From SpSt-333 sp040751955 (GTDB lineage: Bacteria; Bacteroidota; Ignavibacteria; UBA10030; UBA8401): 64,000 bases of DNA. Location: contig JBFMFY010000004.1 in NCBI GenBank assembly GCA_040751955.1, forward strand, positions 1-64,000. Reading direction: 5' to 3'. Each line of letters starts with the position of its first letter. Within the stretch, counting starts at the first letter, position 1. A model generated the notes under the pieces. The model was given only the letters and a program-made list of their open reading frames with translations, was not told where the DNA came from and searched no databases. A program made the position numbers and the translations under genes. Shown in pieces: positions 59,684 to 64,000 of the stretch.

Positions 59684-61378
59684 TTAAAATGTCTCTCCTC
59701 CCGTCATCAAGAAATGCTCTACGATCGGACCGAAGACCTGCGTCGGGAAGAACGTCAGCGCACCGACGATCAGAATAATTCCGATCAGCAAAACTCCGAA
59801 CAGAAATGTATCGGTCGGAAATGTCCCGGCGGACGGCGGCGTGATTTTTTTGCGTGCGAGACTTCCTGCAATGGCGAGCATCGGGATGATGACGCCGAAT
59901 CTCCCGATGAGCATGTCGATTCCGCCGAACACATTATAGAACGGTGTGTTGGCATTCAGTCCTGCAAACGCGCTGCCGTTGTTTCCCGCCTGCGAAGAAA
60001 ACGCGTACAATATCTCCGTAAATCCGTGCGGTCCCTGATTGTTGATACTTGATGTTCCAAGATCAGAAACACTTGCGACAGCGGTGAAGAGAAGAATGCA
60101 CACGCTCGGCAGCAGCATCGCCACCGCCGCCATCCGCACTTCGAACGACTCGATCTTCTTTCCGAGATATTCCGGCGTGCGACCGACCATCAGTCCCGCG
60201 ATAAAAACGGTGAGCAGGATGAAAATCATCATGCCGTACATTCCCGCCCCGACGCCGCCGAAAATAATTTCGCCAAGTTTTATGTTTAGTAAAGCTACCG
60301 CGCCGGAAAGAGGAGAAAGCGAATCGTACATGCCGTTCACCGAACCGTTCGACGCCGCCGTTGTTGCAACGGACCAGAGTACGGTGTTCGCAACGCCGAA
60401 GCGGGTCTCTTTCCCTTCCATTCCCCCCGCAACGCCTGTTACCGGATTCAGCGAATACTCCGACCACAACGAAACAGCAAGCCCGCCGATGAACATGAAG
60501 AACATCACTCCCCACACAACCCACGCATGCCTCTTCGCTTTCGTCATCACGCCGTACGTATAGACGAGAGCGGACGGAATAAGAAGAATCGCGAGCATCT
60601 CCAGAAAATTCGAGAACGGTGTCGGGTTCTCGAGCGGATACGAACTGTTCATGTTGAAAAATCCGCCGCCGTTCGTTCCCAATTGTTTGATCGCGATTTG
60701 CGACGCAGCGGGACCGAGAGGTATCGTTTGCTCCGCACCTTCAAGCGTCGTCACGGTCTGGTATGAAGAAAAATTCTGAACGACTCCCTGCCCTACAAGA
60801 AATACAGTAAGAAGAATTGACAGCGGAAGAAGCACATACACCGTCGAGCGGGTAAGGTCAATCCAGAAATTGCCGATCTCGTTTGTCGTTTTGCGGACGA
60901 CGCCGCGGATAAGTGCGATCATCACCGCTATTCCTGTTGCGGCGCTGACGAAATTCTGCACCGTCAGTCCGGCCATTTGCACGAAGTAGCTGAGCGTCAC
61001 TTCGCCGGCATATCCCTGCCAGTTCGTATTCGTCATGAAACTGACCGCGGTGTTGAACGCACTGTGCCACGATACATCCGCCAGTTGCTGGGGATTGAGC
61101 GGCAGTTTCGATTGGAACATTTGCAGAAGAAAGACCACTGCAAATCCCAAAAAATTAAATGCGAGCATCGCCCACATATATTTCTTCCAATCCATTTCTT
61201 TTTTCGGGTCGACGCCGGAAAGTGTGTACGTCAGCCGTTCGAACCAGCCAAAAACGGGAGAGAGAAAAGTTCGCTCCCCTTCAAAAATTCTTGCCATCAG
61301 TTTTCCCAGCAACGGCGTCAGCAGCAGCAACACGACGCAGTAGAGAATGAGTTGGACGAGTTCAGAAATTGTTATCAT
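59684..61378 (-). CDS. kdpA: KdpA, potassium channel-like subunit
   Basis: A 564-residue membrane protein of the superfamily of K+ transporters. Four pore loops carry filter segments: TNTNWQGYAGE, LGTNGGGFFNMN, ASNGSVNGMYDS and QAGNNGSAFAGLN. Ten helices surround them. It binds and passes potassium with micromolar affinity, pumped by KdpB. AGGAAA precedes the ATG at 61378. It follows kdpF by 148 bp, again with a repeat in the spacer. Confidence 0.97.
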   Translation of the reverse strand: MITISELVQLILYCVVLLLLTPLLGKLMARIFEGERTFLSPVFGWFERLTYTLSGVDPKKEMDWKKYMWAMLAFNFLGFAVVFLLQMFQSKLPLNPQQLADVSWHSAFNTAVSFMTNTNWQGYAGEVTLSYFVQMAGLTVQNFVSAATGIAVMIALIRGVVRKTTNEIGNFWIDLTRSTVYVLLPLSILLTVFLVGQGVVQNFSSYQTVTTLEGAEQTIPLGPAASQIAIKQLGTNGGGFFNMNSSYPLENPTPFSNFLEMLAILLIPSALVYTYGVMTKAKRHAWVVWGVMFFMFIGGLAVSLWSEYSLNPVTGVAGGMEGKETRFGVANTVLWSVATTAASNGSVNGMYDSLSPLSGAVALLNIKLGEIIFGGVGAGMYGMMIFILLTVFIAGLMVGRTPEYLGKKIESFEVRMAAVAMLLPSVCILLFTAVASVSDLGTSSINNQGPHGFTEILYAFSSQAGNNGSAFAGLNANTPFYNVFGGIDMLIGRFGVIIPMLAIAGSLARKKITPPSAGTFPTDTFLFGVLLIGIILIVGALTFFPTQVFGPIVEHFLMTGGETF

Positions 61379-61400
61379 AATAGATTTTCCTAAAGTGATA

Positions 61401-61509
61401 GCGATTCAAGATTCAGGATTCACGTTTCCGCGTTTTTTGTGTCCCGTCGTTGTTTGGCGGGAAAGTTTCAGGCAGAGAGGCTATGCTTGAAACCTGAGAC
61501 ATGAAACCC
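61401..61509. repeat. Reiterated-word inverted repeat between kdpF and kdpA
   Basis: The left part, 61401-61432, holds GATTCAAGATTCAGGATTCACG. The right part, 61485-61509, reads GCTTGAAACCTGAGACATG and on. A CCCGTCGTTGTTTGGCGGG stem lies between. The right part is the same word set as the kdpA-kdpB and kdpB-kdpC units. Confidence 0.68.
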
Positions 61510-61526
61510 ATAATTTTTTTTCACGA

Positions 61527-61604
61527 TCAGAACTTCTCCGGCCTCACCAGCGTGTATATGAGATAACCGAGCAGAAGCACCGCAACGATCAATCCGATAA
61601 GCAT
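61527..61604 (-). CDS. kdpF: KdpF, 25-residue membrane peptide of the potassium ATPase
   Basis: A 25-codon gene: MLIGLIVAVLLLGYLIYTLV with the C-terminal RPEKF. It is a single hydrophobic helix with the Tyr-Leu-x-Tyr-x-Leu-x-Arg-Pro-Glu pattern of KdpF, which stabilises the KdpFABC complex in the inner membrane. Ribosome site AAGGAAA lies upstream of ATG 61604. Its place directly before kdpA confirms the call. First gene of the operon. Confidence 0.93.
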   Translation of the reverse strand: MLIGLIVAVLLLGYLIYTLVRPEKF

Positions 61605-61657
61605 GAATGATTTCCTTTCCTTAAGTCGTTGTCATTCGGAGGTGTAATATTAAGTCT

Positions 61658-61769
61658 TTGTCATCCTGAGCGAAGCGAAGGATCCGCTAGTGGCGTGGGG
61701 AATCCAACCGCACAAACCAGATTCTTCTCCCGATTGAAAAACATCGGGATCAGAATGACCGCAACTTTT
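61658..61769. repeat. Dispersed repeat with GTCATCCTGAGCGAAGCGAAGGATCC, upstream of kdpF
   Basis: TTTGTCATCCTGAGCGAAGC begins the unit, and AGATTCTTCTCCCGATTG to GGGATCAGAATGACCGC closes it as an imperfect inverted complement. It belongs with the related elements at 15416 and 62444. It lies in the probable promoter region of the kdp operon, between kdpF and the GNAT gene. Confidence 0.68.
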
Positions 61770-61887
61770 TAACGCAAACAATGTGGCGAAGAGAGTGGGA
61801 AAAGGAAATGAAAGAGAGATAAAAAGGGAGAGTGAAAGTATAAAGAAAATATAAAAATCAGAGAGATGCGTTGAGTATGAAGTAATT

Positions 61888-62361
61888 CTACAGCAGCAGA
61901 TTCTTCTCCATATACACCACCTCTTCCATCGGGTTGTTATAGTAGGCGGGGATGATCTTGAATCCGAGTTTTGCGTAGAGGGCGCGGGCGGTCTCCATCC
62001 GCTGCAGCGTATCCAATCGCATCGTGCGGTAGCCGATCGCTTTTGCATCTGCAAGGATCGTGTCCACCAATAATCTGCCGATCTTCTTCCCGCGGAATTC
62101 TTCGCGGACGTACAACCGCTTCATCTCGCACACTCCCTCATCGTCCATCGGTCGTAATGCGATGCAGCCGGCGATCGCGCCGTCGTGCTCTGCAAGATAG
62201 AGCCGTCCTTTTGGCGCGGCGTATTTACCCGGCAGATCGGCAAGTTCCCTGTCGAATCCTTGGAAGCAGAGAGAAAAATTCAACCATTGTTGGTATTCGG
62301 TGAAGAGCGAACGGATCGTTTCGATCTGTCCAGGAGATGTTGCAAGTGTAAGTGTCGTCAT
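61888..62361 (-). CDS. GNAT-family N-acetyltransferase
   Basis: A 157-residue GNAT. The acetyl-CoA motif is in CEMKRLYVREEFRGKKIGRLL, and motif B in MRLDTLQRMETARALYAKLGF. It resembles the bacterial amino-group acetyltransferases whose members act on small molecules. ATG 62361 begins the fold (MTTLTLATSP); the frame upstream is open without support. It is followed by a 283-bp gap before kdpF that carries repeats. Confidence 0.87.
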   Translation of the reverse strand: MTTLTLATSPGQIETIRSLFTEYQQWLNFSLCFQGFDRELADLPGKYAAPKGRLYLAEHDGAIAGCIALRPMDDEGVCEMKRLYVREEFRGKKIGRLLVDTILADAKAIGYRTMRLDTLQRMETARALYAKLGFKIIPAYYNNPMEEVVYMEKNLLL

Positions 62362-62443
62362 ACGGATTGTAGAACAGAGAATATGTGAATCCGATTCCCG
62401 AACCGTATCGTCCGGTACAAAGAATCGCAAAAATATTTTTGTT

Positions 62444-62703
62444 TGTCATTTCGAGCGAAGTCCCGGCGAAGTCGGGACGAAGCGAGAAATCTCTTTTCTG
62501 ACTTCAGACGTGAAAAGCAAGATTCCTTGTCACAAAGCGACTTGGAACGACAACCTACAGCAAAAAAAAATGTCGCGTCGCGGCGGGTACTTCCAACATT
62601 ACGTTGTCATGCCCGAATGTCTTTGTAGGGCATCCCTGCCTGCCAACGCAAAGCGTCGGGCAGGCATTCGGTGGATTCCCGCTTACAACGTGCGGGAATG
62701 ACG
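62444..62703. repeat. Dispersed repeat block, GTCATTTCGAGCGAAG family with a second GTCATGCCCG unit
   Basis: TGTCATTTCGAGCGAAG (62444-62460) runs into a GTCCCG..CGGGAC stem (62460-62478) and then CGAAGCGAGAAATCT. A second unit begins GTCATGCCCGAATG and ends CGTGCGGGAATGAC at 62703. Together they fill the 376-bp gap between the GNAT and M28 genes; nothing in the gap looks like a gene. Confidence 0.7.
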
Positions 62704-62737
62704 GTTGGTTTCAGGGTTTTGGTTATATTATTCATGA

Positions 62738-64000
62738 TCAATGCTCATGCATATGATCGTAGCCGCATCCCCACTCCTCATCGTAGCCGATGCCTGCGAC
62801 GCGCGGAGCCGGTGCTTTGCGCGGAAGTTTCTCGTCGCGCATCGCCGCATTGTATGCGAACGCTGCCATCAGGATCGCCGCCTGTTTCATATCTTCTTCC
62901 TGCGAACGGTCCCACACGTCGTTGGTGGAATGCCACGTGCGCGTGCTATACTCGATCGGATCTTGAATAAATTGAAATCCTGGCAAACCGATGCCGTCGA
63001 ATGATTGATGGTCGGTGCCGCCTGTTGGGGAGAGTGTCAGTGTCGATGCTTCCAGATCTTTGAACGGAGCGAGCCACGCGCGGAAGATCGGGCGCAGCGC
63101 TTCGTTCCCCTGCATGTAGATGCCGCGGACCTTTCCGGTGCCGTTATCGTTGTTGAAGTACGCCGCAAACTTTTCCGCTTCCGGTGTTAACGAATCGCGT
63201 TTGCCGAAATGTTTTTCCGCATACGCACGCGAACCGAGCAATCCCTGTTCTTCTCCGCCCCATAACCCGATGCGGATCGTGCGGCGCGGCTGCACGCCGA
63301 TCGCTTTTAAAATTCTCATTGCCTCCATGCATGCGGTGACGCCTGTTCCGTTATCCGTTGCGCCGGTTCCGCCGTGCCACGAATCGAGATGAGCGCCGAT
63401 CATCACCACTTCATCTTTCAGATCCGTTCCGGGAAGTTCTGCGATCACGTTGTAACTCGAATCGTCTTTCTGCGATGTCCATTCCACGTCGAGTGTCATC
63501 GCAATCTTTACTTTTTCTCCTTTTTCAATCATGCGGATGAGACGATTGAAATGCTCATTTCCCAATTCAACTTGCGGAGGGATTTTCGGCGCTTTGCTTT
63601 TGTACGAAGGAATGCGGTACGGGCTCGCATACGGCGTATCGGGATGAGACGGAACTGTTGCACCCATCACCCACACCGCTCCCCCTTCGCTTCTCGGTGT
63701 CGGCGCAGATGTGAGCACCGCGACGACATTTTCTTTCATCATCAATAGCCATTTTTTGTAGGTGAGCAGTGCGCGCGCTTTTTCTGCGGGCGACTGTTCT
63801 CTTCGGTACCGCGCTCTTGCCTCCCGCGGTTCTGCGTTTGCAAGTTCCAGTAATTCCGTATCGGTGTACCGTGTTGCGTTGGGTTTGAAGTTCGCCTGCA
63901 CAATGGACTGTGTTCCGAGCAAGACAAACTTTCCTTTCAGTTTTCCTTTGTAGGTCTCCAGTGCACTGTCGGTCTCGGCATTCAACCAGACAACATCCGC
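62738..64000 (-). CDS. M28-family zinc peptidase, 5'-truncated by the window edge
   Basis: A 420-residue C-terminal part of a larger exported peptidase. The two-zinc site is seen in order: GAHLDSWHGG (His), ATDNGTG (Asp bridge), WGGEEQGLLGS (Glu pair) and GGTDHQSF (His). The frame is open to the right edge; a TTG at 63985 is not a true start, since coding-like residues (ADVVWL) precede it. A full M28 gene of this type has an additional PA domain and signal peptide. The end HDHMHEH is His-rich, possibly metal-binding. Confidence 0.9.
   Translation of the reverse strand, partial: ADVVWLNAETDSALETYKGKLKGKFVLLGTQSIVQANFKPNATRYTDTELLELANAEPREARARYRREQSPAEKARALLTYKKWLLMMKENVVAVLTSAPTPRSEGGAVWVMGATVPSHPDTPYASPYRIPSYKSKAPKIPPQVELGNEHFNRLIRMIEKGEKVKIAMTLDVEWTSQKDDSSYNVIAELPGTDLKDEVVMIGAHLDSWHGGTGATDNGTGVTACMEAMRILKAIGVQPRRTIRIGLWGGEEQGLLGSRAYAEKHFGKRDSLTPEAEKFAAYFNNDNGTGKVRGIYMQGNEALRPIFRAWLAPFKDLEASTLTLSPTGGTDHQSFDGIGLPGFQFIQDPIEYSTRTWHSTNDVWDRSQEEDMKQAAILMAAFAYNAAMRDEKLPRKAPAPRVAGIGYDEEWGCGYDHMHEH

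Overview
This is a gene-dense chromosomal window of moderate GC from a Gram-negative bacterium, most likely of the Bacteroidota/Chlorobi/Ignavibacteria (FCB) group. That placement is inferred from product mix and style, not from a marker gene: many lipoproteins and Sec-exported proteins, an outer-membrane barrel, RND and MacB-like exporters, paired M16 peptidases, a DHCW cupin, a YdeI-like protein, several DinB/YfiT proteins, and rod-like intergenic inverted repeats. No rRNA, tRNA, CRISPR array, prophage or intact insertion sequence is visible. The window looks like ordinary chromosome with short operons, mostly on the minus strand.

Layout. 1-5.4 kb: a truncated exported protein, an XRE regulator, a duplicated membrane protein, a serine beta-lactamase-like hydrolase, and an ilvD-paiB pair joined end to end. 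5.5-11.5 kb (+): a 914-residue protein resembling a Upf1-type SF1 helicase with eroded motifs, then a GT2 transferase, a GT4 transferase and a methyltransferase that look like a small surface-glycan set. 11.5-15.4 kb (-): a tightly overlapping operon (GNAT, lipoprotein, membrane protein, GNAT, pyrimidine-dimer glycosylase-like protein) behind a GAF-PP2C phosphatase. 15.8-19.3 kb: a YidE/AspT-type transporter, a beta-propeller protein and a DinB protein. 19.4-22.1 kb: two exported DNA/RNA non-specific endonucleases, one with a duplicated beta-rich module. 22.2-26 kb: an exported protein of unknown role, an HGSNAT-like acyltransferase and a GH13 enzyme. 26.2-30.5 kb: an RND adaptor and pump. 30.5-37.6 kb: a DEAD helicase, a double Usp protein, a barrel protein, a C39-like cysteine peptidase and an inactive/active M16 pair. 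37.8-42.3 kb: a MacAB-like exporter with two permeases. 42.6-50 kb: an SGNH lipoprotein, a YfiT protein, a cold-shock-like RRM/DEAD pair, a small-protein operon, a membrane-anchored deaminase, and a LysM/coiled-coil pair. 50.4-53.3 kb: Ada and small proteins. 53.3-61.6 kb: a complete kdpFABCDE potassium system, including a 25-codon kdpF. 61.9-64 kb: a GNAT and a 5'-truncated M28 peptidase.

The strongest unexplained signal is in the spacers. Inside operons that are otherwise tightly packed, several spacers of about 90-180 nt are filled with imperfect inverted repeats built from one short reiterated word, and the word differs from locus to locus: TTTCARGTTTCATG in three kdp spacers, GTTTTGAG before the RND pump, ACTCAA between the ABC permeases, CTGGATG in the MacA-like/ATPase spacer, CAAGATT before the YdjM-like gene, ACATCCCCC beside the GH13 gene. 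They sit between a stop codon and the next gene's ribosome binding site and leave both intact. Two further palindrome families (GTCACC..GGTGAC, and GTCATTTCGAGCGAAGCGAGAAATCT) recur in other gaps. The eroded helicase and a hairpin that encloses the start codon of the RRM gene are the other leads.
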